Origin: Nitrosomonas ureae
GTDB lineage: Bacteria > Pseudomonadota > Gammaproteobacteria > Burkholderiales > Nitrosomonadaceae
Assembly (NCBI RefSeq): GCF_900108305.1
Contig: NZ_FNUX01000001.1
Coordinates: 186,001 to 250,000, forward strand
Length of the DNA stretch: 64,000 bases
Reading direction: 5' to 3'
In this document: in pieces, positions 49,641 to 59,365 of the stretch
Numbering within the stretch: the first letter of the stretch is position 1
Layout: each line of letters opens with the position of its first letter
The notes under the pieces: model-generated
Seen by the model: the letters and a program-made list of their open reading frames with translations, nothing else
Told to the model about the DNA's origin: nothing
The model's database searches: none
Position numbers and translations under genes: made by a program

Positions 49641-50618
49641 ATGGCCGAAGATTTTCTCTCACAAGATGAAGTTGACGCGCTTCTGAAAAGTACCACGGGT
49701 GAAACCGATGAGGTAACCGAAGAGGCAGAGAAAGGGGGTATCCGCAATTATAATCTTGCGACACAAGAGCGCATTGTCCGGGGACGGATGCCCACTTATG
49801 AGATTATCAATGAACGGTTTGCAAGATTACTGCGTATCGGCTTATTCAATTTTATGCGCCGCACTGTGGATATCGCGGTTGGTCCGGTTAAAGTAATCAA
49901 GTTCAGCGAATTTGTACGTAACCTGGTTGTGCCCACTAATCTCAATATGGTTCATATGAAACCATTACGCGGCACAGCGCTGTTTGTTTTCGATCCCGAA
50001 CTTATTTTTCTGATTGTGGATAACCTGTTTGGTGGCGACGGCAGATATCACACGCGCGTTGAAGGAAGAGATTTTACTCAGACAGAGCAGCGAATTATCC
50101 AGCGCTTATTAGGTGTGGTTTTTGACGAGTATGAAAAGTCGTGGAAATCCGTTTACCCGATTCAGTTCGAATACATCCGATCCGAGATGAATCCCCAGTT
50201 TGCTACGATCGCTACACCAAACGAAGTGGTGGTTTGCGTGACATTTGATATTGATATGGGAAATAAAGGCGGGGGATTGCATGTCTGTATTCCCTACTCC
50301 ATGGTCGAACCGATTCGAGATACTTTATATAGCGCATTGCAAGGGGATCATTTGGAAGTCGACAAACGCTGGATTAAGTTATTGTCGCAGCAGGTTCAAG
50401 GCGCTGAGGTGGAATTGGTTGCCAACCTCGGGGAGGCAAAAGTTACATTTGAACAAATTCTGAGCATGCAATCCGGGGATATTATTCCACTGGAAATCCC
50501 AAAATCCATTTCGGTATGCGTTGATGGGGTGCCCGTAATGGATTGTCGCTACGGCACTATGAACGGGCGCTATGCACTTAGGGTGAATTCAATGATTTCC
50601 AGATCGGAATTCGAATAA
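49641..50618 (+). CDS. fliM: Flagellar motor switch protein FliM
   Basis: 325 residues. The N-terminal LSQDEVDALLKS segment is the CheY-P docking site, followed by the FliM middle domain (GGDGR, TQTEQRIIQRLL) and a C-terminal SpoA domain (about 250-320). The gene is 7 bases after fliL. Confidence 0.98.
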   Translation: MAEDFLSQDEVDALLKSTTGETDEVTEEAEKGGIRNYNLATQERIVRGRMPTYEIINERFARLLRIGLFNFMRRTVDIAVGPVKVIKFSEFVRNLVVPTNLNMVHMKPLRGTALFVFDPELIFLIVDNLFGGDGRYHTRVEGRDFTQTEQRIIQRLLGVVFDEYEKSWKSVYPIQFEYIRSEMNPQFATIATPNEVVVCVTFDIDMGNKGGGLHVCIPYSMVEPIRDTLYSALQGDHLEVDKRWIKLLSQQVQGAEVELVANLGEAKVTFEQILSMQSGDIIPLEIPKSISVCVDGVPVMDCRYGTMNGRYALRVNSMISRSEFE

Positions 50619-50634
50619 TTTATTGGAGAGCAAG

Positions 50635-51177
50635 ATGTCAGAGTCAACAGGAAATGAGCCAACAGAAACCGACGATTGGGCAGCTGCCATGGCTGAACAA
50701 GCGACAGCCTCACAAAGCAATGTCAGCAACGGCGATGGGGATACTACCGATGATTGGGCGGCAGCCATGGCTGAACAGGCAACTGCAGAGCAAAGTAGCG
50801 CAAATTCCCTGGCATCGGCTGACAAAGAACGGAATACATCGGTATCGGGTTCACAAAATGCCAGTCCATCAGTATTTCAGGAATTCTCAAAGGATGGCGA
50901 ATCGCATGGAACCCGTCATGACATAGATTTGATTCTGGATATTCCAGTACAGATGACGGTGGAACTCGGTCGCACCAAGATTGCCATCAAGAATCTATTA
51001 CAGCTTGCACAAGGCTCTGTAGTAGAACTTGACGGTATGGCGGGTGAACCTATGGATGTGCTGGTTAATGGTTGCCTGATTGCACAAGGCGAGGTTGTCG
51101 TAGTGAATGATAAATTCGGCATCCGCTTGACCGATATCATTACGCCAAGTGAACGGATTCGCAAACTTAACCGCTAG
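50635..51177 (+). CDS. fliN: Flagellar motor switch protein FliN with duplicated N-terminal motif
   Basis: 180 residues. The C-terminal SpoA domain (about 95-178, ILDIPVQMTVELGRT, then VLVNGCLIAQGEVVVV in the same region) is standard. The N-terminal ~90 residues are longer than usual and carry two copies of DDWAAAMAEQATA (about 13-25 and 39-51), encoded 78 bases apart at 50671 and 50749. E. coli FliN has one related segment. The ATG at 50635 has GGAG 7 bases upstream. Confidence 0.96.
   Translation: MSESTGNEPTETDDWAAAMAEQATASQSNVSNGDGDTTDDWAAAMAEQATAEQSSANSLASADKERNTSVSGSQNASPSVFQEFSKDGESHGTRHDIDLILDIPVQMTVELGRTKIAIKNLLQLAQGSVVELDGMAGEPMDVLVNGCLIAQGEVVVVNDKFGIRLTDIITPSERIRKLNR
50671..50787 (+). 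repeat. In-frame duplication inside fliN
   Basis: Two copies of the 13-codon unit for DDWAAAMAEQATA (50671-50709 and 50749-50787). They differ at several third-codon positions, so the duplication is not recent or has been maintained under selection at the protein level. Confidence 0.8.
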
Positions 51178-51187
51178 GACTCATAAA

Positions 51188-51625
51188 ATGCTAAGCCGTT
51201 ATTTATTGCTTTCTATCATGACCGTTCCGCTTCAGGCAGTGGCCGAAACTGGAAAACCAGGTTACCTCCCTCCTCCCGCCGTGATCTCAACCGAGAGTAC
51301 GTTACAAATGATGGGAGGATTACTGCTGGTATTGGCGCTTATAGGAGGAATCACTTGGCTGCTTAGGCGATTTTCACTAATACCGGCAACTTCTGCGGGC
51401 ATTGTTAAAGTTATTGCAGCTACCGGAGTGGGACAACGAGAGCGAGTGGTCGTAGTTGAAATTGATAGCACCTGGCTGGTTCTTGGCGTGGCGCCCGGCC
51501 GCGTGAGTAAATTACACGCAATGACCAAGCCTGCGGCAGAAACATCCGACCCGATATCGCAAGGATCATCTGCTGTAGCTTTTGCCGAGCAACTTAACCA
51601 GAGTATAAAAAAAGAAAATGCATAA
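51188..51625 (+). CDS. fliO: Flagellar biosynthesis protein FliO
   Basis: 145 residues: a signal-like N-terminus, a membrane helix (about 40-58) and a small cytoplasmic domain with [12 protein letters not shown] and WLVLGVAPG. FliO helps assemble the FliP ring. The frame extends upstream into fliN, but ATG 51188 fits the family. Confidence 0.93.
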   Translation: MLSRYLLLSIMTVPLQAVAETGKPGYLPPPAVISTESTLQMMGGLLLVLALIGGITWLLRRFSLIPATSAGIVKVIAATGVGQRERVVVVEIDSTWLVLGVAPGRVSKLHAMTKPAAETSDPISQGSSAVAFAEQLNQSIKKENA

Positions 51626-51722
51626 CAAGCTTCCTGCACCGATTATTCATTTACCTTCAGATCTCACTGGGATTATCCATGGATTGTGGTCAGATCGCTT
51701 ACGGTATCTGAACAAGGCAAGA

Positions 51723-52469
51723 ATGTCCCGATTGTTGCGGATAGTATTTTTCCTCACTGGTTTCATTGCCCTGCCAGCATTTGCCCAGCAATCCGGTTTT
51801 CCAGCATTTACCAGCACCGCTAACGCCGATGGAAGCGCAACCTATACATTGAGCTTACAAACGTTATTGTTGCTCACGTCACTGACGTTCTTGCCTGCCC
51901 TGGTATTAATGATGTCAAGCTTTACCCGCATTATCATTGTATTGTCATTGCTGAGAATGGCACTGGGCACGCAATCTTCCCCACCTAACCAAGTGTTGCT
52001 TGGATTAGCATTGTTTCTAACTTTCTTCATCATGTCGCCGGTTATCGATCGTGTTTATGCGGAAGCTTACCTGCCTTTTTCTGAAGATAAGATAAGCATC
52101 ATGGAAGCGGCTGAAAAAGCGAGCGTGCCATTGAAATCATTTATGTTGCATCAAACCCGGGAAACGGATTTGGCACTTTTTGTTCAAATCTCCGAAAGCG
52201 AAGAGCTTGAAAGCCGGGATGAAGTGCCGCTGAAAATACTGGTACCGGCTTATATCACCAGCGAATTGAAAACGGCGTTCCAGATTGGTTTTGTTATCTT
52301 CATCCCTTTTCTGATTATCGATCTGGTTGTTTCCAGCGTATTGATGGCCATGGGTATGATGATGCTGTCGCCAATGATTATTTCACTACCCTTTAAATTA
52401 ATGCTTTTTGTTTTGGTCGATGGCTGGCATTTAATTATTGGTTCATTGACCCAAAGCTTTTATACTTAA
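51723..52469 (+). CDS. fliP: Flagellar export gate protein FliP
   Basis: 248 residues, with a cleavable signal peptide (about 1-21) and four membrane helices. Conserved: [35 protein letters not shown], and [21 protein letters not shown] (read in parts). The frame is open from 51618, which would add 35 residues and overlap fliO; ATG 51723 is preferred because AAGG precedes it and the signal peptide then begins properly. Confidence 0.95.
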   Translation: MSRLLRIVFFLTGFIALPAFAQQSGFPAFTSTANADGSATYTLSLQTLLLLTSLTFLPALVLMMSSFTRIIIVLSLLRMALGTQSSPPNQVLLGLALFLTFFIMSPVIDRVYAEAYLPFSEDKISIMEAAEKASVPLKSFMLHQTRETDLALFVQISESEELESRDEVPLKILVPAYITSELKTAFQIGFVIFIPFLIIDLVVSSVLMAMGMMMLSPMIISLPFKLMLFVLVDGWHLIIGSLTQSFYT

Positions 52470-52482
52470 AAGGAAACTTATC

Positions 52483-52755
52483 ATGACTCCAGAAGGAGCG
52501 ATGGCCATCGGTCGGCAGGCGCTTGAAATTACATTCATGATCTCTGCGCCGCTGCTGCTTGCGGCTTTAGCAACGGGTTTGCTCGTCAGCATTTTTCAAG
52601 CGGCAACTCAGATCAACGAAATGACCTTATCATTCATACCAAAATTATTAGTCATGTTCCTGGTTATGGTATTCGCCGGACCCTGGATGATCACTATCAT
52701 GACAGATTATATGCACCGTTTGTTCACAAGTATTCCGTGGTTGGCAGTTGGTTAG
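52483..52755 (+). CDS. fliQ: Flagellar export gate protein FliQ
   Basis: 90 residues with two membrane helices; conserved ATQINEMTLSFIPKL in the loop. AAGGA lies before the start. Part of the FliPQR gate. Confidence 0.97.
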   Translation: MTPEGAMAIGRQALEITFMISAPLLLAALATGLLVSIFQAATQINEMTLSFIPKLLVMFLVMVFAGPWMITIMTDYMHRLFTSIPWLAVG

Positions 52756-52813
52756 GTTAGGGCTTGATGATCAATTTAATTTTCTTTAGCCAAAAGAGCA
52801 ATGGGCTAATAGC

Positions 52814-53611
52814 ATGATCAACATAACTACCGCTGAATTCAATACATTACTGGCAGCATTTCTTTGGCCACTAAGCAGAATTCTGGCGCTGATCGCAAGC
52901 GCCCCTATTTTAGGAAACCCCAGCACTCCGGTCAGAGTAAAGCTGGGGCTGGCAATCATGATTACGATTCTGGTTCTGCCACTCGTCGAAAAATCCTTGC
53001 CGCAAATTGACCCCGCCTCCGGGATCGGTTTGGTAATCCTGTTGCAGCAAGTATTGATTGGCGTAGCCATCGGATTTGTCATGCGCATTGTTTTTGTCGC
53101 TGTTGAAATGGCGGGTGAGCTAATTGGCCTGCAAATGGGACTGGGTTTCGCAATATTCTTTGATCCCCAGAATTCCGGACAGATAGACATTATCGGACGT
53201 TTTCTGGGAGTAATCGCCAGTCTGGCATTTCTTGCCATGGATGGTCATCTGTTGATGATTGCCTTAATTTCACAAAGCTTCAGCACCTTACCGATAGGCT
53301 CAGCGGCACTGACAGAGGTTACATTTACCACGCTCGCAAACTGGGGGGGAGAAATTTTCAAATCCGGGTTGCAATTGTCACTTCCTGTCCTGACAGCATT
53401 ACTGATCACCAATCTTGCTCTCGGCATCCTGACCCGGGTCGCACCGCAACTCAATATCTTCGCAGTCGGTTTTCCATTAACCCTAGCCGTTGGCTTCCTT
53501 GTTTTAGGGCTCAGCATACCTTTTTATACCCCCATTCTGGAATATCTGGTGCACGATGGTTTGAAGTTGATGATGGGCATTCTTAATATCGATGATATCA
53601 ATATGCCATAG
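52814..53611 (+). CDS. fliR: Flagellar export gate protein FliR
   Basis: 265 residues with six membrane helices, including GEIIGLQMG-type GELIGLQMGLGF near 110-121 and LTRVAPQLNIFAVGFPL near 205-221. It completes the core gate. flhB and flhA are not in the window. Confidence 0.96.
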   Translation: MINITTAEFNTLLAAFLWPLSRILALIASAPILGNPSTPVRVKLGLAIMITILVLPLVEKSLPQIDPASGIGLVILLQQVLIGVAIGFVMRIVFVAVEMAGELIGLQMGLGFAIFFDPQNSGQIDIIGRFLGVIASLAFLAMDGHLLMIALISQSFSTLPIGSAALTEVTFTTLANWGGEIFKSGLQLSLPVLTALLITNLALGILTRVAPQLNIFAVGFPLTLAVGFLVLGLSIPFYTPILEYLVHDGLKLMMGILNIDDINMP

Positions 53612-53801
53612 AAGTTATCAGATATCGCCGAAACAAATCTTGATAGACATTAATTTAAATTTTTCTCGGATAAACAGGTAATATTTCCCTTCTTTTTCAA
53701 GGCAAATCTATTATCTAAAAACTGCTAAAGTAGTTATCCATTTTCTGGAAATCGCTTATTAACATGGATAATTCCAATAACTGCTGGTTTGGTTAAAATT
53801 T

Positions 53802-55718
53802 ATGACATTCAAGTCACGCTTATTCAATTCACTGCGTAAATTCTCTTCATCGACGGAACCGCATCCAGATGATACGTTGGTTTTATCCACCGAAGATTCA
53901 GAGTATTGCAATGTGTCGAGTGAAAATCAGCAGTTTGCATCAGCGGATGAAATTAAACAATTGTTGGATACCGCATTCCGCGATCGACTGAGTGTTGAAG
54001 ATCAAGCGATCAAAGAGGCGCATAGGCGAATTGAAGCAGAGAATATTGCCAGGGTAGCCGCTGAAGCAAGAGTCCGGGCAGAAGCCAATGCCCGAATTGC
54101 AGCTGAAACCCGGATCCAGGCTGAAGCAATGGCTACTGACCAGGCTCGCGCTAGAGCAAAGGTTGAAACACTGGCATTTAGAGAAGCCAATGCTCGCCGG
54201 GAGCTTGAAATAAAAACCAAACTACTTGCGGATGAGAAAGTAAAGGCTGAAAAAGCCTTGAATGCCTTATTGGAAGCTAAAATCAAAGCAGAAGCTTCGA
54301 TTGTTCAGAAAATGCAGGAACGTGTTGAACAAGAAGCAACGATGCTGGATAAGGCACACGCAGCCGCACAAAAAGAAAAAGAAGCCACAGAAGCAGCTAA
54401 ATATCGGACTCAAATGGCAAATGACGCGCATCTTGCCGCACTGACTGCAATCGAAGCGGAGACCAGAGCTGCTGCACTGGCAACAGCCAGAATCCAGGAA
54501 AAGCAAAAAATCATCGCATTGGCGGGAGCGCAGGAAGAAACTGAAAAGCAAGCGCTCGAAGAGTTGCAAATGCGCGCACGAATTGAGGCGCAAGTCCTGG
54601 CGCAAGCTTCTCGGCGCTTGGAAAAAGAGAAGCAGGCAAGAGAAATGGAAGAAGAAAGGCTGAAAGCCGAAACGATTGCCACAAATGCAGCACTGGAAAG
54701 AGCTGAGGTTGAGGCTGTCGCTGCAGAGCAGGCTCGAAAAAGAGCTGAGTCAGATATTCGAGCAACAATTGCCGCGCGCGATAAAATTGATGCGGAGAAA
54801 ATTGCGGCAGAAATGGCAGAGTCCATTCTTGCACAAGAAAATGCAGCGGCTGCAGCTATCCAGACCCGGCTGGCTCTGGAATCCAGGCTGCCTGAAGAAG
54901 CCAAGCAGCGGATGCAGATTGAATCAGAGGCATTGATTGCTGCCGAAATGGCTCTAAATGCAGAAAAAGAAGCTGCCGCAATTGCAAAAGAAAAGCAAAA
55001 ATCCGAAGTTGCTGCAACAAAAGAATATCAAAAACGCGCCAAGGCAGATGAGGAAGCCATCAAAGAAGCCAAAGCACGTGCCGAAGCTGAAAAATCCGCG
55101 CGGGATGCCGCGAAAAGAAAAACTGAAGCTGAAGTAAAATTAAAAGCAGCCATAGAAGCAAAGACCCAAATGGACATTTTTATCGCTCAAGAGACTAATA
55201 GCAAAGCTGATTTGGAACAACGCTTGCACGAAGATGCAGCAATTCGCGCCAAGACGATAGCGGATGCAAAGCAGGCAGCAGCGGAACGTCTTGAGATTGA
55301 ACAAAAAATTACAGGCCTGGCAATCACCCGAGCGCAAGCCAAAATTATGGCTGCCAATAAAGCCAGAGGACAACTTGAGGCCGAAAAGAATGCCACCAGA
55401 ATTGCATTGGAGAAAGCGAGAAAAGAATCCTCAGCTCTGGCCGCCATGCAAGAACGTATAGCCCTGGAATCAGCCGCACTGGAAGCTGCCGCAGCCAGAG
55501 AAGCTGTTGAGACAATGGCAAAGGAAGCACTGTTTGCCCGTTCTCAAGCCGATAAAGAGGCAACCGCCGCAGCTACTGTAAGAATACGGGCAGAAATTGC
55601 CGCTGCAGAACATTCCCGCAACAACATAACCTCAGAAACAAGAAATCAACTTCCGCATAATTCCAAGTTAACTCCCGCAACCGCAAGCTCTCTTTCCGGC
55701 GCATCGAAAGCGCAGTAA
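53802..55718 (+). CDS. Long alanine-rich coiled-coil protein of unknown function
   Basis: 638 residues. A polar head of ~45 residues is followed by one almost uninterrupted helical region (about 48-600) made of Ala, Glu, Lys, Arg and Gln with repeated patterns such as AEARVRAEANARIAAETR, and a short Ser/Thr-rich tail. There is no signal peptide, membrane segment, Gly/Pro break or enzyme motif. It resembles TolA-like or filament-forming proteins only in composition. It lies 190 bases downstream of fliR on the same strand and ends before a terminator. A structural or polar-scaffold role is a guess. Confidence 0.8.
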   Translation: MTFKSRLFNSLRKFSSSTEPHPDDTLVLSTEDSEYCNVSSENQQFASADEIKQLLDTAFRDRLSVEDQAIKEAHRRIEAENIARVAAEARVRAEANARIAAETRIQAEAMATDQARARAKVETLAFREANARRELEIKTKLLADEKVKAEKALNALLEAKIKAEASIVQKMQERVEQEATMLDKAHAAAQKEKEATEAAKYRTQMANDAHLAALTAIEAETRAAALATARIQEKQKIIALAGAQEETEKQALEELQMRARIEAQVLAQASRRLEKEKQAREMEEERLKAETIATNAALERAEVEAVAAEQARKRAESDIRATIAARDKIDAEKIAAEMAESILAQENAAAAAIQTRLALESRLPEEAKQRMQIESEALIAAEMALNAEKEAAAIAKEKQKSEVAATKEYQKRAKADEEAIKEAKARAEAEKSARDAAKRKTEAEVKLKAAIEAKTQMDIFIAQETNSKADLEQRLHEDAAIRAKTIADAKQAAAERLEIEQKITGLAITRAQAKIMAANKARGQLEAEKNATRIALEKARKESSALAAMQERIALESAALEAAAAREAVETMAKEALFARSQADKEATAAATVRIRAEIAAAEHSRNNITSETRNQLPHNSKLTPATASSLSGASKAQ

Positions 55719-55755
55719 TCGCAACTGAATCGACAGTTAACCAGATTTATCGAAA

Positions 55756-55805
55756 TATGCCTCTAAGCCATTCTCAGGTCAACCTGAGAATGGCTTAGAG
55801 GCATA
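55756..55805. terminator. Bidirectional terminator, 24-bp perfect stem
   Basis: Arms 55756-55779 and 55782-55805 are perfect reverse complements with a 2-base spacer (about 4-6 bases of loop in practice). It lies between the convergent coiled-coil and porin genes, 37 and 43 bases from their stops. Confidence 0.8.
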
Positions 55806-55848
55806 AACTAAAAAGTCTCCGGAAAATCCGGGGCGATTCATTTGCAGA

Positions 55849-57354
55849 TTATTTAAATGCTCTGATGGATACTTCAGTATAGAAAAAATTGGAGCCCCCA
55901 TCAGCTTCTCCAAATGCGGCCAGCTGTCTATTTTTCACAAACCCTCCATTCATAAAACGCGAATACCCAATCGTCACATCAACTAGAGGGGCCAGTTTGT
56001 AGTTAATACGAGCGTTAATCGATTGCCCGATAAAATCTCCACTCTGACCGGTACTGTCACGATTAAAGACGGTAGGGGTCGAAACATTCATCAGATTGTT
56101 AAAACGATCGGTAGTGCTTGCCAGCCAGAACCAGCTATAACCGCCATCTATGGATACATCTTTGTGCGGCGAGAATTCAAACACTAGTTTGGGCGCCTTA
56201 ACGTTTTCCATAATAAGATAATCATCGGGTGACCAAGGACGAGCAAACCCGAAGAACCGTTCAAAACGATTATCGGTATTGTCATTTGGATTACGATCGC
56301 CACTTACAAAGCCATAGAAGGCACTCAATCTTGGCTTCCAATCATGTTTAATGGAATATCCTACTTCCAATAAATAAGACCAGGCCGATTTCTTCCTGCC
56401 ATTATCCTGACCAAACTGGTAAATGGTACCAAAATCGAAATCAATGCCGGTATTGGGTACGACCCCGTAAACACGTATGGCAGGGGAGTAGATATCCCGC
56501 TCAGCTTGCCGCCCATGCCTGTCATCCTGCTTTAGGCCCATGAAATAAGGCTGTATTGTCATTACATCAGACCATTTGCGCCAATGTCCCACAGCACCAT
56601 AGAACCACTGGTCTTTGCTGCGCCCATCAAATTCGTTGATGTTACGAATGACAGGCTGCATTCCCCATGCATCAAGCTCCCAATCATTCGATTCTTGTCC
56701 GAAAGTGACACGAAAGCCTTCGAAATTATTGGTGGTATTACGCCATTGATTGTTGCCCAGCAATCGCCGGTCTACTGCTTCCCAGGACATGCGGCCACCT
56801 CGAATTCTGAGCGGACGATTGTTTCCCAAATCATCCTTGCCTAAAGCGTCCTTGAAATACAATTCACCATATGTCTGAATCAGCTCAAAAGGATTCCAGT
56901 CACGATTATCTTTTGGAAAATGGCTATTGTAGCCTCGAGAATCCTGAAATTCGACCGCCATACGAAAAGGGTCGAGTATATTTCTGATACCGATATAGGC
57001 ACGAGTTCGAAGCAGGAATTGATGATCAGTTAAAACTTGATTACGACGAATATCATCATTACGCAACTCATAGCGTGTTCGATGATCAATTCCAACATCT
57101 AACCAGTCAAGATTTCTGAATGCTTCATATTCAGTTTTGGCCAAGTTACGCACGTAACGGGGTGGATCCGACTCAGGGTGAGTGGAATAACTGCGGGCAC
57201 GCTGAAAATAGGTTGTTTTTTTTGTAACTTCTGATTCTGCGGTTGCTGCATGAGCAACTGGTTGAGTTGTCGGCTGATCTGCAGACACCTGAATAGGATT
57301 AATAGATATTGCACTTAAAATCGCAGTGTGTAACAAAAGCAAAAGAAACTTCAC
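55849..57354 (-). CDS. Outer-membrane porin, alginate-export (AlgE-like) family (GTG start)
   Basis: 501 residues: a signal peptide (about 1-25), a ~60-residue linker, then a beta-barrel rich in aromatic and charged alternation from about residue 85. The opening RTRYELRNDD followed by LLRTRAYIGI and FRMAVEFQDSRGY is typical of the Alginate_exp domain. The protein ends with a beta-strand (FFYTEVSIRAFK). The name describes the fold; no alginate genes are nearby, and the substrate is unknown. AGGAG precedes the GTG. Confidence 0.82.
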   Translation of the reverse strand: MKFLLLLLHTAILSAISINPIQVSADQPTTQPVAHAATAESEVTKKTTYFQRARSYSTHPESDPPRYVRNLAKTEYEAFRNLDWLDVGIDHRTRYELRNDDIRRNQVLTDHQFLLRTRAYIGIRNILDPFRMAVEFQDSRGYNSHFPKDNRDWNPFELIQTYGELYFKDALGKDDLGNNRPLRIRGGRMSWEAVDRRLLGNNQWRNTTNNFEGFRVTFGQESNDWELDAWGMQPVIRNINEFDGRSKDQWFYGAVGHWRKWSDVMTIQPYFMGLKQDDRHGRQAERDIYSPAIRVYGVVPNTGIDFDFGTIYQFGQDNGRKKSAWSYLLEVGYSIKHDWKPRLSAFYGFVSGDRNPNDNTDNRFERFFGFARPWSPDDYLIMENVKAPKLVFEFSPHKDVSIDGGYSWFWLASTTDRFNNLMNVSTPTVFNRDSTGQSGDFIGQSINARINYKLAPLVDVTIGYSRFMNGGFVKNRQLAAFGEADGGSNFFYTEVSIRAFK

Positions 57355-57947
57355 TTTATTCTCCTAAGTGAACTCTCCGCTGCTACGGTTAAGTCACTGA
57401 TATCTTATTGTTCTTTAACCTCCTATTTTTAGGTCAGTACTATATCATTGTTTTTGGGCTAATCTGATCTTAATTATCAAATCAAGAATTAATCAAGCTG
57501 GAAAAGCGCCCTACACTTGGGTATTTATTAATGGTGCTTAGTATTGTTGACTATTTACTGCTATTCCTTCAGTCGGTACCGGAAATGTTATTTAGCAAAG
57601 TAAACATTCATGTTTAATACAAGCTTGGGATACTAAGGCGAGGAACGCTTGATGTATATTGGCCAAACTATTATTATTTATAGGATACTCAATTAGATGA
57701 ACTACAACTAATACCTAGGATTTCTACGCGTTTCTATTAGATTTACTGAACGAATCAAATTGGAGAGAAATTAAGTTTTACTGGATTAATTTTTCAACAT
57801 ATTGAAATAAAATTAATTATAGTATTCAATGAAGCACTTCGATCCATTGAGCCAAGCGGCTTGTTGCGTGTCGCACGGAATCTCGACTAGCATATTTAGA
57901 TACAAAATTATCTCTAGTACCATATTTTTATTTCGGAATGGAAATAC
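57355..57947. other. Gene-free divergent region between porin and yaaA
   Basis: 593 AT-rich bases between divergent genes. A tatagt hexamer on the minus strand (about 57440) may belong to the porin promoter, without a clear -35. No open frame with a ribosome-binding site or RNA gene was found. Confidence 0.4.
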
Positions 57948-58730
57948 ATGATTATTATTATCTCACCGGCCAAAACACTGGATTTTGAAACCCCGCCCAT
58001 CACTCGGGAATATACGCAACCTGTTTTTCTCGATGACTCCGCCAAGTTGATCAGTGCGCTCAAGAAACTGGAACCGGAGCAAATCAGTCAGTTAATGTCG
58101 ATCAGCCCCAAACTGGGTATTTTGAATTCAAACCGTTATTACGCCTGGAATCGCCCATTTACGCTGAAAAACTCAAAACAAGCGATGCTTGCATTCAAAG
58201 GGGATGTTTATACCGGCCTGGATGCCGGAACTATGACTACTGCGGAATTGGCTTTTGCTCAGGATCATTTGCGTATTTTGTCCGGCTTATATGGCATGTT
58301 GCACCCACTGGACCTGATACAACCCTATCGACTGGAAATGGGTACGCAATTTAAAAATCCCCACGGCAAAAACCTGTACGAGTTCTGGGGAGATAGAATC
58401 ACTCAAGCACTGAGTCTGGATTTAAAGAAACAGAAGGACAGCATTCTGATCAACCTGGCATCCAACGAGTATTTCCAATCCATCCATGCAAAGAACCTGG
58501 AAGCGCGTATCATTACGCCTGTTTTTAAAGACGAAAAAAATGGAATTTATAAAATCATCAGTTTTTTTGCCAAGAAAGCCAGAGGCATGATGAGTCGCTA
58601 TATCATCCGAAACAAACTTACAAATCCCGAAGCCATTAAAAAATTTGATGTTGCAGGCTATCAATTTGACGCAAGAAGCAGCAATCAGGATGAATGGGTT
58701 TTCACTCGCGCAGAATCAAAAGCAGCGTAA
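57948..58730 (+). CDS. yaaA: YaaA family protein (peroxide stress)
   Basis: 260 residues with the family's N-terminus MIIIISPAKTLDF and the central GDVYTGLDAGT and LSGLYGMLHPLDLIQPYRLEMG stretches (the latter quoted as LSGLYGMLHPLD). YaaA lowers free iron under peroxide stress in E. coli and binds DNA. Full length. Confidence 0.95.
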   Translation: MIIIISPAKTLDFETPPITREYTQPVFLDDSAKLISALKKLEPEQISQLMSISPKLGILNSNRYYAWNRPFTLKNSKQAMLAFKGDVYTGLDAGTMTTAELAFAQDHLRILSGLYGMLHPLDLIQPYRLEMGTQFKNPHGKNLYEFWGDRITQALSLDLKKQKDSILINLASNEYFQSIHAKNLEARIITPVFKDEKNGIYKIISFFAKKARGMMSRYIIRNKLTNPEAIKKFDVAGYQFDARSSNQDEWVFTRAESKAA

Positions 58731-58772
58731 TTCGCAGCACACGATTTAATAGGCTTCCGGCAGGAAAATGCT

Positions 58773-59135
58773 ATGACCACCAATCTATTCATCGAACGAG
58801 CCAAAAAATACGTGACGTTATCCAACGATCATGATCTTGCACGCATAAAATGCTTGTTTGCTGATGATGCCACTTACCACTCCGATTATTTCGGTACATA
58901 CCACGGCAGCGACGCGATCCATACCATGATGACCAGCTTTTTTGCACGCTTTCCCGATGCATACTGGGAAGTCCCCGAGTATCGCGACAACGGGCAAAAT
59001 GGTATTGAATTCGCATTTGTCATGACTGGCACGGATGTCTCTACCGGCGAGCCGGTAACACGGCATGGACTGGAACGCATCTACTTCACTTCGACGGGAC
59101 TAATTCAGCATATCGCGGTCTACAAGCCGGCGTAG
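58773..59135 (+). CDS. SnoaL-like (NTF2 fold) protein
   Basis: 120 residues of the SnoaL/NTF2 type: the helix FIERAKKYVTLSNDHDLARI, the segment LFADDATYHSDYFGTYHG and a C-terminal sheet ending HIAVYKPA. Such proteins are small isomerase-like or ligand-binding domains; no substrate can be named. AGGA lies before the start, 42 bases after yaaA, so co-transcription is likely. Confidence 0.82.
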   Translation: MTTNLFIERAKKYVTLSNDHDLARIKCLFADDATYHSDYFGTYHGSDAIHTMMTSFFARFPDAYWEVPEYRDNGQNGIEFAFVMTGTDVSTGEPVTRHGLERIYFTSTGLIQHIAVYKPA

Positions 59136-59365
59136 TCGCTTGGTAAAAAAACCGCGGGCGTACACATGGCCGCAATCGCGTATTTGGTTCGATACCTCTA
59201 TCTTCCGGCAAGAATGTAATCTCCCGATTAAGCTGGGAACAGCACATGAGAAAGCTAATTCTTCCAATGGAAACCATTAGATAAAAAACAGGGTTTCCCC
59301 AATATACTCACTATATCGAGTCCATTATTATGACAGTCATGAATTCACCACTGGAGGAACTGATC

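Noticed and set aside
54410-54904. A 164-codon minus-strand frame and others opposite the coiled-coil gene.
   Set aside because: The Ala/Glu codon pattern of the real gene creates long open frames on the other strand (Ser/Ala-rich); they lack starts and sense.
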